From positions 992,001 to 1,056,000 of the forward strand of contig JADJQW010000002.1 of NCBI GenBank assembly GCA_016712535.1: DNA of 64,000 nucleotides. Reading direction: 5' to 3'. The notes under the pieces were generated by a model. It made no database searches. It worked only from the letters and a program-made list of their open reading frames with translations, and had not been told where the DNA came from. The position numbers and the translations under genes were made by a program. This DNA comes from Flavobacteriales bacterium (GTDB lineage: Bacteria; Bacteroidota; Bacteroidia; Flavobacteriales_F; PHOS-HE28). This document shows, one piece after another, positions 37,042-45,412 of this stretch. The number at the start of each line of letters is the position of its first letter. Positions within the stretch are counted from its first letter, which is position 1.

Positions 37042-37825
37042 CCATCTGAAGAAGGCCACCGGCGGTTTCGTGCCTGAGACCGGCATCATCCTCGGCACGG
37101 GGCTGAGCGGCTTGGGCAAGGAGATCGAAGTGAAGTTCGCTATTCCGTACAGCGCGATCCCCGAGTTCCCGGTGAGCACGGTTCAGGGCCATCCGGGCCG
37201 ATTGCTATTCGGCCAGCTCGGCGGCAAGGCGGTGGTGGCCATGCAAGGCCGCTTCCATTTCTACGAGGGCTGGACCATGGACGAGGTGGTCCTTCCGGTG
37301 CGCGTCTTCAAGTTCCTCGGCATCCATCGGCTCTTTGTGAGCAACGCATGCGGTGGTGTCAACCCGGCTTTCGAGGTGGGCGACCTGATGATCATCAACG
37401 ACCATATCTGCCTGTTCCCGAATCCGCTCATCGGCCGGAACATCGACGAGCTCGGTCCGCGCTTCCCGGACATGAGCGAGCCGTACGATCACGCGCTGAT
37501 CGCCGATGCGAAGGGCATCGCATCGAGTGCATCGATCAAAGTGCAGGAAGGCTGCTACGTTGGGCTCACCGGCCCAACGTTGGAGACGCCTGCCGAGTAC
37601 CATTACGTGCGCGTGATCGGGGGCGATGCCGTGGGCATGAGCACCGTGCCCGAAGTGATCGCCGCACGGCAGATGGGCATCCCTTGCTTCGCCATGAGTG
37701 TGATCACCGACATGGGCGTGAAAGGCCGGATCGAGAAGACCACGCACGAAATGGTGCAGCGCGTGGCGGAGAAGGCAGAGCCCAATCTCACGCACATCAT
37801 GAAGGAACTCATCGCCAGCTGCTGA
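37013..37825 (+). CDS. punA: Purine-nucleoside phosphorylase
   Basis: Phosphorolyses inosine/guanosine to base and ribose-1-phosphate. 270 residues, the trimeric (mammalian-like) family size. Motifs: ETGIILGTGLSGLGKEI, PGRLLFGQLGGKAVVAMQGR, HFYEGWTMDEVV (catalytic His region), LFVSNACGGVNPAFEVGDLM, YVGLTGPTLETPAEYHY, and MSTVPEVIAARQMGI-CFAMSVITDMG. It starts within the last 29 bases of lpxK, in another frame, and gatB follows by one base, so the group lpxK-punA-gatB-thioredoxin is one operon. Confidence 0.97.
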   Translation: MLDRIKRIADHLKKATGGFVPETGIILGTGLSGLGKEIEVKFAIPYSAIPEFPVSTVQGHPGRLLFGQLGGKAVVAMQGRFHFYEGWTMDEVVLPVRVFKFLGIHRLFVSNACGGVNPAFEVGDLMIINDHICLFPNPLIGRNIDELGPRFPDMSEPYDHALIADAKGIASSASIKVQEGCYVGLTGPTLETPAEYHYVRVIGGDAVGMSTVPEVIAARQMGIPCFAMSVITDMGVKGRIEKTTHEMVQRVAEKAEPNLTHIMKELIASC

Positions 37826-37826
37826 G

Positions 37827-39326
37827 ATGAGCACGAAGAAGGAGGTGGTTACAGGTACCGGCGCGCCCCACTGGAGCGAGAAATACGAGCTGGTAGTGGG
37901 CTTGGAGGTGCATGCTCAACTGATCACCAGCAGCAAGGCCTACAGCAGCGATCCCAACGCATATGGTGATCATCCGAACACCAATGTGAGCGTGGTAACG
38001 CTAGGGCATCCGGGAACGCTCCCTGTGGCCAACAAGAAGGTGGTGGAGCTGGCCGTGCGCATGGGACTGGCCACCAACTGCACCATCGCACCTTGGATGC
38101 ACTACGCGCGCAAGAACTACTTCTACCCCGACCTCCCGAAAGGCTACCAGATCACGCAGGACCAAACGCCGATCTGCACGAACGGGAAAGTCCTGATTCC
38201 GCATCCGGCAACGGGATTCAAGCCCATCGGCATCACCCGTATCCATATGGAAGAGGATGCCGGCAAGAGCATCCACGACGTGGATCCCTTCAACACGCTG
38301 GTTGATCTGAATCGCGCGGGTGTTCCGCTGATCGAGATCGTGAGCGAGCCGGATATCCGGAGCGGACAGGAGGCTTACGACTACTTGGTGGAGATCCGCC
38401 GCCTGGTCCGCTACCTAGACATCTGCGACGGTAACATGGAAGAGGGCAGCTTGCGATGCGATGCCAATATCAGCCTGAGGCCCATAGGCCAGGAGAAATT
38501 CGGCACTCGCTGCGAGGTGAAGAACATGAACAGCTTCCGCAACGTGACGCGTGCCATTGAATACGAGGCACAGCGTCAGAGCGAAGTGCTGGATTCAGGC
38601 GGAGCCATCCACATGGAGACGCGCACCTTCGATGCGGGCAAGGGCATCACCATCGGTATGCGCAGCAAGGAGCTCGCGCACGATTACCGCTACTTCCCCG
38701 AGCCCGACCTGCAGCCCATCACCGTGAGCGAGGCCATGAAGGAGGCCATACGTGAAGGAATGCCTCCGCTTCCGCGCGAGCTGCGCGCCAAGTACACGCA
38801 GGTGCTCGGCCTCAGCGATTACGATTCGAGCATCCTCACGGATGACAAGGGCACCGCGCTCTACTACGAAGCAGTGATCGCGAAGACCAGCAATTTCAAG
38901 GGCGCGGCTAACTGGGTGATGGGCGACGTGCGAGGTTGGCTGAATGAGCGTGGCCTTGAGATCAGCGAGTTCCCCATCAGCGCGGATAGGCTCGCGGGCC
39001 TCATCGCTTTGATTGACGCTGGCAAGGTGAGCCACACCGTGGCCAGTCAGAAGCTCTTCCCGCTGATGCTCGAAGATTCGAGCAGCACGGCGGAAGAGCT
39101 TGCCATCCAGCACGACTTGGTTCAGAGCACCGACGAAGGCCTCATTGAGCGCCTGGTGCACGACGTGATGGCCAAGTATCCGGACAAGGTGGCTGCATAC
39201 CGCAATGGCAACAAAGGACTTCTCGGCCTCTTCATGGGCGAAGTGATGAAGGGAACGAAAGGCAAGGCCGACCCCAAGCGCGCCAATGAAGTGGTGCGCC
39301 GACTTCTCGAAAAGGAAAACGGTTGA
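37827..39326 (+). CDS. gatB: Asp-tRNA(Asn)/Glu-tRNA(Gln) amidotransferase subunit B
   Basis: The kinase/transfer subunit of GatCAB, which converts Glu-tRNA-Gln (and Asp-tRNA-Asn) to the amide form. 499 residues. N-terminal YELVVGLEVHAQLITSSKAY, ARKNYFYPDLPKGYQITQ, IHMEEDAGKSIHD and VSEPDIRSGQEAYDYL; the RCDANISLRPIG and EVKNMNSFRNVTRAIEYE blocks; then the C-terminal YqeY-like tRNA-binding domain (about residues 350-499). gatA and gatC are not in the window, so the three subunit genes are scattered. Confidence 0.97.
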   Translation: MSTKKEVVTGTGAPHWSEKYELVVGLEVHAQLITSSKAYSSDPNAYGDHPNTNVSVVTLGHPGTLPVANKKVVELAVRMGLATNCTIAPWMHYARKNYFYPDLPKGYQITQDQTPICTNGKVLIPHPATGFKPIGITRIHMEEDAGKSIHDVDPFNTLVDLNRAGVPLIEIVSEPDIRSGQEAYDYLVEIRRLVRYLDICDGNMEEGSLRCDANISLRPIGQEKFGTRCEVKNMNSFRNVTRAIEYEAQRQSEVLDSGGAIHMETRTFDAGKGITIGMRSKELAHDYRYFPEPDLQPITVSEAMKEAIREGMPPLPRELRAKYTQVLGLSDYDSSILTDDKGTALYYEAVIAKTSNFKGAANWVMGDVRGWLNERGLEISEFPISADRLAGLIALIDAGKVSHTVASQKLFPLMLEDSSSTAEELAIQHDLVQSTDEGLIERLVHDVMAKYPDKVAAYRNGNKGLLGLFMGEVMKGTKGKADPKRANEVVRRLLEKENG

Positions 39327-39328
39327 AC

Positions 39329-40465
39329 ATGAATCACAGGTTCAGTACCATCGCTGCTGCGCTATTGATCGTAGCGTGCTCCGGTCCGGGTGGCGGCGGC
39401 CGCGCCATCTCGTTGAGCGTTGAGGGCGCCGGAGGTCAGATGGCCTTCTTCGACGAATTCCGGAATGGCCGGCCCTACCATGTCGATTCGGTGAAGCTCG
39501 ATGGGTCCGGCAAGGGCATCATCTACGCCCCCAGCTTGCCGCTGGATTTCTACCGCATCACCGTGGGCAATGAGCAATTGATCGTGGTGCTCGACAGCAC
39601 GGAGGAACTGAGCATCGATGCGCAAGCAGGGCTGTTCGCCACCCCGCGAGGGCTCAGCGGCTCGAAGCACACTGAGGCCATGCAACGGTTCCAGGCCGAA
39701 TCGCAGGGCTATGAAGCCAAGGTGGCAGGACTTCGCGCCGCCCTCGCGCAGGACCCTCAGAACACCGCCAACCTCGATGAATTGAACGCCAGCAACGTGG
39801 CTTATTACGAGCGTTGCGTGCAGTTCGTGCGCGAGAACAAAGGATCGCCCGTGGCCATCAGCGTGCTGGGCCGCATGAATCTGCAGCAGGAGTTCGAGCT
39901 CTTCAAGGAGGTGCGTGACGAGTTGCGCAGAACGATGCCGCAATCCGGGTTCTTCCAGAGCTTCCGCGAGAATGTGGACCGTTACGAGCAGGAAATGGTG
40001 ATGATGAAAGCGCAGGAAGAGGAGATGAAGCGCTTGGCCAATCTGCTGCCCATCGGCAGCGAAGCCCCCGAGATCCGGCAGAATACGCCAGATGGCGGTA
40101 CCTTCGCCCTCAGCCAGTTGCGCGGGAAGGTGGTCCTGATTGATTTCTGGGCCAGCTGGTGCCGACCCTGCCGCATAGAGAATCCGAATGTGAAGCGGGT
40201 TTACGAGCGCTTCCACAAGAAGGGCTTTGAGATCCTTGGGGTCTCGCTCGACCGTGATCAAGCGGCGTGGGTAGAGGCAATCAAGGCCGATGGGCTGCCG
40301 TGGAAGCACATCAGCGACCTTCAATTCTGGAATAACGCGGCGGCGCAGGAATACGGGGTGAGCGGAATTCCCTACACCGTGCTGATTGACCGCGAGGGCA
40401 AGGTGCTGGACAAGGGGCTCCGCAGTGAAGCGCTCGAGGAACGGCTCGAGGAACTCCTGCCATAG
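39329..40465 (+). CDS. Lipoprotein thioredoxin (TlpA/DUF4369-type) disulfide oxidoreductase
   Basis: A 378-residue envelope protein: signal MNHRFSTIAAALLIVACSG with lipobox VAC, an N-terminal DUF4369-like beta domain (about residues 25-110), a helical linker (about 115-230), then a C-terminal TlpA-like thioredoxin domain with the redox motif WASWCRPCRIENPN and the cis-Pro region VSGIPYTVLIDREG. This combination is typical of Bacteroidota periplasmic thiol-reductases. I use the ATG at 39329; a TTG at 39323 overlaps the gatB stop. Last gene of the lpxK operon. Confidence 0.9.
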   Translation: MNHRFSTIAAALLIVACSGPGGGGRAISLSVEGAGGQMAFFDEFRNGRPYHVDSVKLDGSGKGIIYAPSLPLDFYRITVGNEQLIVVLDSTEELSIDAQAGLFATPRGLSGSKHTEAMQRFQAESQGYEAKVAGLRAALAQDPQNTANLDELNASNVAYYERCVQFVRENKGSPVAISVLGRMNLQQEFELFKEVRDELRRTMPQSGFFQSFRENVDRYEQEMVMMKAQEEEMKRLANLLPIGSEAPEIRQNTPDGGTFALSQLRGKVVLIDFWASWCRPCRIENPNVKRVYERFHKKGFEILGVSLDRDQAAWVEAIKADGLPWKHISDLQFWNNAAAQEYGVSGIPYTVLIDREGKVLDKGLRSEALEERLEELLP

Positions 40466-40474
40466 GTTAAATCG

Positions 40475-40505
40475 TTTGCGACTTCCAACTGTGCATCTAT
40501 ATTTG
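40475..40505 (+). promoter_or_regulatory. Two-element promoter for rpsU
   Basis: TTTG (40475-40478), 19-base spacer, TATATTTG (40498-40505): a full match to the Bacteroidota consensus, ending 29 bases before the rpsU ATG. Confidence 0.85.
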
Positions 40506-40534
40506 CCGCCCCGATTGAAAAACGGACCACGACC

Positions 40535-40726
40535 ATGCTGATCATCCCGGTCAAGGAAGGCGAGAGCATCGATAAGGCGCTCAAGAAGTTCAAGAAGAAG
40601 TTCGAGCGTACCGGCACCATGCGTAAGCTGCGCAAGCGCCAGAGCTTCACCAAGCCTTCCGTGGCGCGCCGCAAGGAGATCATCCGCGCCGCCTACAAGC
40701 TCAAGCTGCAGACCGACCAAGAGTAA
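40535..40726 (+). CDS. rpsU: 30S ribosomal protein S21
   Basis: A 63-residue basic protein of the small subunit that sits near the anti-Shine-Dalgarno end of 16S rRNA. MLIIPVKEGESIDKALKKFK, then KRQSFTKPSVARRKEII are as expected. In Bacteroidota S21 contributes to sequestering the anti-SD, in keeping with the scarcity of SD motifs here. A hairpin terminator follows the stop. Confidence 0.98.
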   Translation: MLIIPVKEGESIDKALKKFKKKFERTGTMRKLRKRQSFTKPSVARRKEIIRAAYKLKLQTDQE

Positions 40727-40743
40727 TCGTGATTCCACTTCCT

Positions 40744-40775
40744 GAAGGCGGGAGGGCTATGGCTCTTCCGCCTTC
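40744..40775 (+). terminator. Terminator after rpsU
   Basis: GAAGGCGG (40744-40751) pairs with CCGCCTTC (40768-40775), and GAGGGCT/GGCTCTT extends the stem with G-U pairs; GTCTTTCC follows. It argues for a start of the recombinase gene downstream, at 40810. Confidence 0.65.
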
Positions 40776-40809
40776 GTCTTTCCAGGCGCTTACCTTTCGC
40801 CTGCGCCGC

Positions 40810-41703
40810 ATGTTAATCAACCGCTACTTGGAGCACCTCGCTCACGAACGCCGGTCGAGTCCGCACACCGTGGCAGCCTACAAGGCGGACTTGAACCTGT
40901 TCTTGGCCTATTTGAGCGAGAGCGGCATAACACGCTTAGAGCAGGCCGATGGCCAGTACCTGAGGTATTGGGTGATGGCGCGCATGGAGGCCGGTGAATC
41001 GGCGCGCACCCTGAACAGAAGGCTGAGCGCTGTTCGTGGCTTCTACCGCTTCGCCCGTCAAGTTGGGGCGGTGAATGAGGCACCTACGGACCTGATTGAA
41101 GCACCCAAGACATCGAAGCGGCTGCCTGAATTCGTTGAGGAAGGACGAATGGCGATGGTCTTTGCATCGGAAGCCTCGAGCGATGACCCCAAGCATGAGC
41201 TTGAATTGCTGGTACTTGAGCTGCTCTATGGAACGGGTATGCGCCTTGCCGAACTCATCGCGCTCAGAGTGGGTGATTTCGATGGGCGGTCGGGAACTTT
41301 GCGCTTATCAGGTAAGCGCAACAAGGAACGGATCGTGCCAATTCACCCGGGTCTGGCGGACCGCTTGCGCCGGCACATCGCCCTGAGGCCATCCAAAGCT
41401 GCAGCCTTGGGCGATCCAATGCTCCTGCAACCCAGCGGCAAGCCGTTGTCGCGAAGCGGTGTGCAGCGCCTGGTAAGGCGCCGCCTTGAGCAGGTCACCA
41501 CCCAACAGAAGCGGAGCCCCCACGTGCTGAGGCACACCTTCGCCACGCACATGCTCGACCACGGCGCAGACCTTAATGCCGTGAAAGAGATCCTGGGCCA
41601 CGCAGGGCTTGCCGCCACTCAGGTATATACCCATAACACCTCAGAGAGGCTCAAAAAGGCCCATGCTCAGGCACATCCGCGCGGAGGGCGCAGGGCCGGA
41701 TAA
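40810..41703 (+). CDS. XerC/D-like tyrosine recombinase
   Basis: A 297-residue site-specific recombinase, the size of housekeeping XerC/D, which resolve chromosome dimers at dif. N-terminal SAM-like DNA-binding domain (LEHLAHERRSSPHTVAAYKA), then the catalytic set Arg145 (TGMRLAEL), Lys169 (GKRNKE), His238-x-x-Arg241 (HVLRHTFATHML), His264 (ILGHAGLAATQVYTH) and Tyr273. The start at 40810 gives the standard Xer N-terminus; in-frame GTG 40729 and ATG 40759 lie in or before the rpsU terminator. The neighbours (rpsU, hpf) are a conserved setting, so it is core, not mobile. Confidence 0.93.
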   Translation: MLINRYLEHLAHERRSSPHTVAAYKADLNLFLAYLSESGITRLEQADGQYLRYWVMARMEAGESARTLNRRLSAVRGFYRFARQVGAVNEAPTDLIEAPKTSKRLPEFVEEGRMAMVFASEASSDDPKHELELLVLELLYGTGMRLAELIALRVGDFDGRSGTLRLSGKRNKERIVPIHPGLADRLRRHIALRPSKAAALGDPMLLQPSGKPLSRSGVQRLVRRRLEQVTTQQKRSPHVLRHTFATHMLDHGADLNAVKEILGHAGLAATQVYTHNTSERLKKAHAQAHPRGGRRAG

Positions 41704-41722
41704 ACCAACTGAACTCGTGAAC

Positions 41723-42016
41723 ATGAAGCTCAACGTGCAGTCCATCCATTTCGACGCCGATTCCAAACTCATCGATTATGTCCGAGAGAAGCTCCTGAAG
41801 CTCACCCAGTTCACGGACGGCATCCACTCCGCGGATGTGTTCCTGCGCCTTGACCATGATGGGGAAGAGCGCCAGAACAAAGTGGTGGAAGTGCGCTTGG
41901 CGGTTCCTGGAAACGACCTCTTCGCGAAGCGCCAAGGCAAGACCTTCGAGGAGGCCACCAGCGATGTAACCGAGGCCTTGCGCAGCCAAATCCTGCGCAG
42001 CCGAGACCGCCAATAG
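41723..42016 (+). CDS. hpf: Ribosome hibernation promoting factor (short form)
   Basis: A 97-residue RaiA/HPF protein that binds the decoding region of idle ribosomes. KLNVQSIHFDADSKLIDYVR, VFLRLDHDGEERQNKVVEVR and GNDLFAKRQGKTFEEA are the beta-alpha-beta-beta-beta-alpha elements. It lacks the C-terminal dimerisation domain of long HPF. The ATG at 41723 is 19 bases after the recombinase gene; both may be one transcript. Confidence 0.95.
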   Translation: MKLNVQSIHFDADSKLIDYVREKLLKLTQFTDGIHSADVFLRLDHDGEERQNKVVEVRLAVPGNDLFAKRQGKTFEEATSDVTEALRSQILRSRDRQ

Positions 42017-42079
42017 CCCTTGCTGGGCCCCGCGAAAGCACCGCGCGCATCACGGCGCGTGCCAAAAGCGTCCGAATCG

Positions 42080-42110
42080 TTTGGGAGCGAACGGTTCTTT
42101 TCTACATTTG
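42080..42110 (+). promoter_or_regulatory. Two-element promoter of the tRNA-tuf operon
   Basis: TTTG (42080-42083), 19-base spacer, TACATTTG (42103-42110): full consensus. It lies 66 bases before the first tRNA; the leader contains a second GAACCGTTCTTTTC copy (42091-42101 and 42151-42163 share ACCGTTCTTTT-like words). Confidence 0.85.
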
Positions 42111-42176
42111 CCCGCCCAAATCGGAACCTTTTGGTGAAGAGGAGGGAAAGGAACCGTTCTTTTCCTTGTTGTACAG

Positions 42177-42249
42177 GCCAATGTAGCTCAGCTGGTAGAG
42201 CAGCTGATTTGTAATCAGCAGGTCGGGGGTTCGAATCCGTCCATTGGCT
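42177..42249 (+). tRNA. tRNA-Thr (anticodon TGT)
   Basis: Acceptor GCCAATG/CATTGGC, D arm GCTC-AGCTGGTA-GAGC, anticodon loop TTTGTAA with TGT, T arm with GGTTCGAATC, discriminator T. CCA not encoded. Confidence 0.97.
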
Positions 42250-42264
42250 CCGTGATGCCGAACA

Positions 42265-42347
42265 GGGGAGATACCCAAGTGGCCAACGGGGGCAGACTGT
42301 AAATCTGCTGCTTCACAGCTTCGTAGGTTCGAATCCTGCTCTCCCCA
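42265..42347 (+). tRNA. tRNA-Tyr (anticodon GTA)
   Basis: Acceptor GGGGAGA/TCTCCCC, anticodon loop CTGTAAA with GTA, long variable arm (class II), discriminator A. 83 bases. Confidence 0.97.
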
Positions 42348-42422
42348 CCCACTTCACACGGAGCCACCGGTGCCGCTTCCAGGCACCTACGGACCGGAAC
42401 CCCGCAGAGAATCGGAATGAAC

Positions 42423-42495
42423 GCGGGAGTAGCTCAGTTGGTAGAGCATCAGCCTTCCAAGCTGAATGTCGCGGGTTCGAATCTCGTCTCCCGCT
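42423..42495 (+). tRNA. tRNA-Gly (anticodon TCC)
   Basis: Acceptor GCGGGAG/CTCCCGC, anticodon loop CTTCCAA with TCC, T loop GGTTCGAATC, discriminator T. Confidence 0.97.
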
Positions 42496-42518
42496 CAACC
42501 AAGAAAGAAGGAAGTCAG

Positions 42519-42590
<72 letters not shown>

Positions 42591-42705
42591 CCGTCAGCGA
42601 GCAACTGGAGAGCAGCATTGACAACACCCCTCGCTTGCGCGGGATGGCCAGTACAGCAGAACGAAAGGACTGATCAGTAACGAACACTACAACGACCGAA
42701 CGACC

Positions 42706-43893
42706 ATGGCAAAGGAGACTTTCAAGCGGGATAAGCCCCACGTCAACATCGGCACCATCGGCCACGTTGACCACGGTAAGACCACCCTTACCGCAGCGAT
42801 CACCACCGTGCTGGCCTCCAAGGGCCTCAGCGAAGTGCGCAGCTTCGATTCCATCGACAATGCGCCCGAAGAGAAAGAGCGCGGGATCACGATCAACACC
42901 GCGCACGTGGAGTACCAGACGGCCAACCGTCACTACGCGCACGTGGACTGCCCAGGCCACGCTGACTATGTGAAGAACATGGTTACCGGTGCCGCTCAGA
43001 TGGACGGCGCCATCCTGGTGGTGGCCGCCACGGACGGCCCCATGCCCCAGACCCGCGAGCATATCCTGCTCGGCCGTCAGGTTGGCGTGCCCAAGATCGT
43101 CGTGTTCATGAACAAAGTGGACATGGTGGATGACCCTGAGCTGCTCGACCTCGTGGAAATGGAAATTCGCGAGCTGCTCACGTTCTACCAGTACGACGGC
43201 ACCAACACTCCCGTGATCCGCGGCAGTGCCCTTGGCGGCCTGAATGGCGAGCCCAAGTGGGTGGATACCGTGATGGCTCTGATGGACGCCGTGGATAACT
43301 GGATCCCAGTGCCCCCGCGCGAGACCGAGAAGCCGTTCCTGATGAGCGTGGAAGATGTGTTCTCGATCACCGGCCGCGGCACGGTGGCCACCGGACGCAT
43401 CGAGACCGGTGTGGTGAAGACCGGCGAGGAAGTGGAGATCATCGGCATGCAGGAGCAGAGCATGAAGAGCACCTGCACTGGTGTGGAGATGTTCCGCAAG
43501 CTTCTGGATCGCGGCGAGGCTGGTGATAACGTGGGCATCCTGCTCCGCGGCATCGAGAAGGACCAGATCCGCCGCGGCATGGTCATCGCCAAGCCCGGAA
43601 GCATCACTCCGCACACCGAATTCAAGGCGGAGATCTACGTGCTGAAGAAAGAAGAAGGTGGCCGACACACCCCCTTCCACAACAAGTATCGCCCGCAGTT
43701 CTACTTCCGCACCACGGACGTGACGGGCGAGATCACGATGGAGGCCGGACGCGAGATGATCATGCCCGGTGACAACGTGAGCATCACGGTGAAATTGATC
43801 GTCCCGATCGCCATGGACAAGGGCCTGCGTTTCGCCATCCGCGAGGGTGGTCGCACCGTGGGCGCTGGACAGGTTACCGAGATCATCAAGTAA
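42706..43893 (+). CDS. tuf: Elongation factor Tu
   Basis: GTPase that brings aminoacyl-tRNA to the ribosome. 395 residues. GTP-binding motifs: P-loop GHVDHGKT at residues 19-26, DCPGHADYV, and MNKVDMVDD; switch I contains RGITINTAHVEY. Domains 2 and 3 follow with the tRNA-contact region and the C-terminal IREGGRTVGAGQVTEI. Transcribed with four tRNAs upstream; a strong hairpin lies just after its stop and before tRNA-Trp. Confidence 0.99.
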   Translation: MAKETFKRDKPHVNIGTIGHVDHGKTTLTAAITTVLASKGLSEVRSFDSIDNAPEEKERGITINTAHVEYQTANRHYAHVDCPGHADYVKNMVTGAAQMDGAILVVAATDGPMPQTREHILLGRQVGVPKIVVFMNKVDMVDDPELLDLVEMEIRELLTFYQYDGTNTPVIRGSALGGLNGEPKWVDTVMALMDAVDNWIPVPPRETEKPFLMSVEDVFSITGRGTVATGRIETGVVKTGEEVEIIGMQEQSMKSTCTGVEMFRKLLDRGEAGDNVGILLRGIEKDQIRRGMVIAKPGSITPHTEFKAEIYVLKKEEGGRHTPFHNKYRPQFYFRTTDVTGEITMEAGREMIMPGDNVSITVKLIVPIAMDKGLRFAIREGGRTVGAGQVTEIIK

Positions 43894-43912
43894 TCAAGCG
43901 AACCCAGGTGGA

Positions 43913-43942
43913 AAGGCCGGCTCGGGCAACCGGGCCGGCCTT
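43913..43942 (+). terminator. Terminator/attenuator hairpin after tuf
   Basis: AAGGCCGGCTCGG (43913-43925), loop GCAA, CCGGGCCGGCCTT (43930-43942): 12 of 13 pairs with one G-U. It has no long T tract, so it may attenuate rather than stop transcription into tRNA-Trp-secE. Confidence 0.7.
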
Positions 43943-43973
43943 CGCCGCCGAAATGAACGAAGCGACCTCACAC

Positions 43974-44046
43974 ACGGGTGTAGCTCAATTGGTAGAGCGA
44001 AGGTCTCCAAAACCTTAGGCTGCGGGTTCGATTCCTGCCACCCGTG
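43974..44046 (+). tRNA. tRNA-Trp (anticodon CCA)
   Basis: Acceptor ACGGGTG/CACCCGT, D arm GCTC-AATTGGTA-GAGC, anticodon loop CTCCAAA with CCA, T loop GGTTCGATTC, discriminator G. Confidence 0.97.
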
Positions 44047-44069
44047 CCCAAGCCGAACCACAACCTCCG

Positions 44070-44306
44070 ATGGCAAGCTTCAAGACATACCTGAGCGAGA
44101 GCTACAACGAGCTCATGAATAAGGTGAGCTGGCCTACCTGGAAGGAGCTCCAGGGCAGTGCCATCGTGGTGCTCGTTTCCGCGCTCCTCCTTTCGCTCAT
44201 CATCTTCCTCATGGATTTCGTGTTCGGCGCGCAGAACATGGGCGCCAACGACACGGGCTTCTGGAAGGGGATGCTCGGCTTCATCTACAAATTCCTCGCA
44301 TCATAG
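44070..44306 (+). CDS. secE: Preprotein translocase subunit SecE
   Basis: Small essential subunit of the SecYEG channel. 78 residues with one membrane helix (GSAIVVLVSALLLSLIIFLM, about residues 30-52) after the conserved amphipathic segment NKVSWPTWKELQ. The single-helix form is usual outside Enterobacteria. nusG follows 3 bases after the stop. Confidence 0.97.
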   Translation: MASFKTYLSESYNELMNKVSWPTWKELQGSAIVVLVSALLLSLIIFLMDFVFGAQNMGANDTGFWKGMLGFIYKFLAS

Positions 44307-44309
44307 GCC

Positions 44310-44867
44310 ATGGCTGAGGCGATCACAAAGAAGTGGTACGTGGTGCGGGCCATCTCCGGCAAGGAGAAGAAGGTCAAGGAGCTCATCGACATGGAAGTGG
44401 GACGGACCAAGGGCATGAAGGACCGCATCGCGCAGGTTCTCATCCCCATGGAGAAGTTCTACCAGATCCGCGACGGCAAGAAGGTGAGCAAGGAGCGGAA
44501 CTTCTTCCCTGGCTACGTGCTGATGGAGGCCGACCTCACCGGAGAGATCGCGCATAGCATCAAGAACCTGCCCAACGTGATCGGCTTCTTGGGATCGGAG
44601 AAAGGCGGTGACCCCGTTCCGCTTCGCCAATCCGAGGTGAACCGCATCCTGGGCACCGTGGATGATTTGGCTGATGCCGAGGCCACCAGCGTGAATCCTT
44701 ACCATATCGGCGAGGGCGTGAAGGTGATTGATGGGCCGTTCAATGGCTTCAACGGCGTTGTGGAAGAGATCAACGAGGACAAGAAGAAGCTGAAAGTGAT
44801 GGTGAAGATCTTTGGAAGGAAGACCCCGCTCGAACTGAGCTTCATGCAAGTGGAAAAGGAAGTCTGA
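44310..44867 (+). CDS. nusG: Transcription termination/antitermination factor NusG
   Basis: Binds RNA polymerase and links it to Rho or the ribosome. 185 residues: NGN domain (WYVVRAISGKEKKVKELID, FFPGYVLMEADLTGEI, about residues 5-120) and C-terminal KOW domain (VKVIDGPFNGFNGVVEEINE). Fixed position between secE and rplK. Confidence 0.98.
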   Translation: MAEAITKKWYVVRAISGKEKKVKELIDMEVGRTKGMKDRIAQVLIPMEKFYQIRDGKKVSKERNFFPGYVLMEADLTGEIAHSIKNLPNVIGFLGSEKGGDPVPLRQSEVNRILGTVDDLADAEATSVNPYHIGEGVKVIDGPFNGFNGVVEEINEDKKKLKVMVKIFGRKTPLELSFMQVEKEV

Positions 44868-44964
44868 CGATCAATGCAAGGGCGCGGAATTTCTCGCCCC
44901 AACGAAAGCAAACCCGTCCGAGCCAACCGCAAGGAAGGCGCCAACAGGACACAAACCAAGAACA

Positions 44965-45402
44965 ATGGCAAAGGAGATCGCAGCGCTGATCAAGCTGCAA
45001 GTAAAGGGGGGAGCGGCCAACCCGTCCCCACCCATCGGCCCAGCGCTCGGCGCCAAGGGCGTGAACATCATGGAGTTCTGCAAGCAGTTCAATGCGCGCA
45101 CGCAGGACAAGGCTGGCAAGGTGCTGCCTGTGGTGATCACGGTATTCGCCGACAAGTCGTTCGACTTCATCATCAAGACACCCCCTGCGGCCGTGCAGAT
45201 CATTGATGCTGCCAAGATCCAAGGTGGCAGCGGCACCCCTCATAGCAAGAAGGTGGGCAGCATCACTTGGGATCAGATCCGCGTGATCGCGCAGGACAAG
45301 ATGCCCGACCTGAATTGCTTCAACATAGACAGCGCCATGAGCATGGTAGCCGGCACGGCCCGGAGCATGGGTGTCACGGTCACTGGCGAGAAACCCTTCT
45401 GA
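44965..45402 (+). CDS. rplK: 50S ribosomal protein L11
   Basis: 145 residues; binds 23S rRNA at the GTPase centre. KEIAALIKLQVKGGAANPSP, GPALGAKGVNIMEFCKQFNA and the C-terminal GTARSMGVTV motif are intact. The 97-base gap after nusG shows no clear promoter; rplA follows by 10 bases. Confidence 0.99.
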   Translation: MAKEIAALIKLQVKGGAANPSPPIGPALGAKGVNIMEFCKQFNARTQDKAGKVLPVVITVFADKSFDFIIKTPPAAVQIIDAAKIQGGSGTPHSKKVGSITWDQIRVIAQDKMPDLNCFNIDSAMSMVAGTARSMGVTVTGEKPF

Positions 45403-45412
45403 TCACAGCGCC

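Noticed and set aside
40810..41703. Tyrosine recombinase as a sign of an integrated element
   Set aside because: Size and setting (rpsU, hpf, tRNA-tuf) fit a housekeeping Xer protein; no att duplications or cargo genes are present even though tRNAs lie close.
40759..41703. Upstream ATG at 40759 with GGGAGG before it as start of the recombinase
   Set aside because: The SD-like run is part of the rpsU terminator stem, and the extra residues do not fit the Xer N-terminus.
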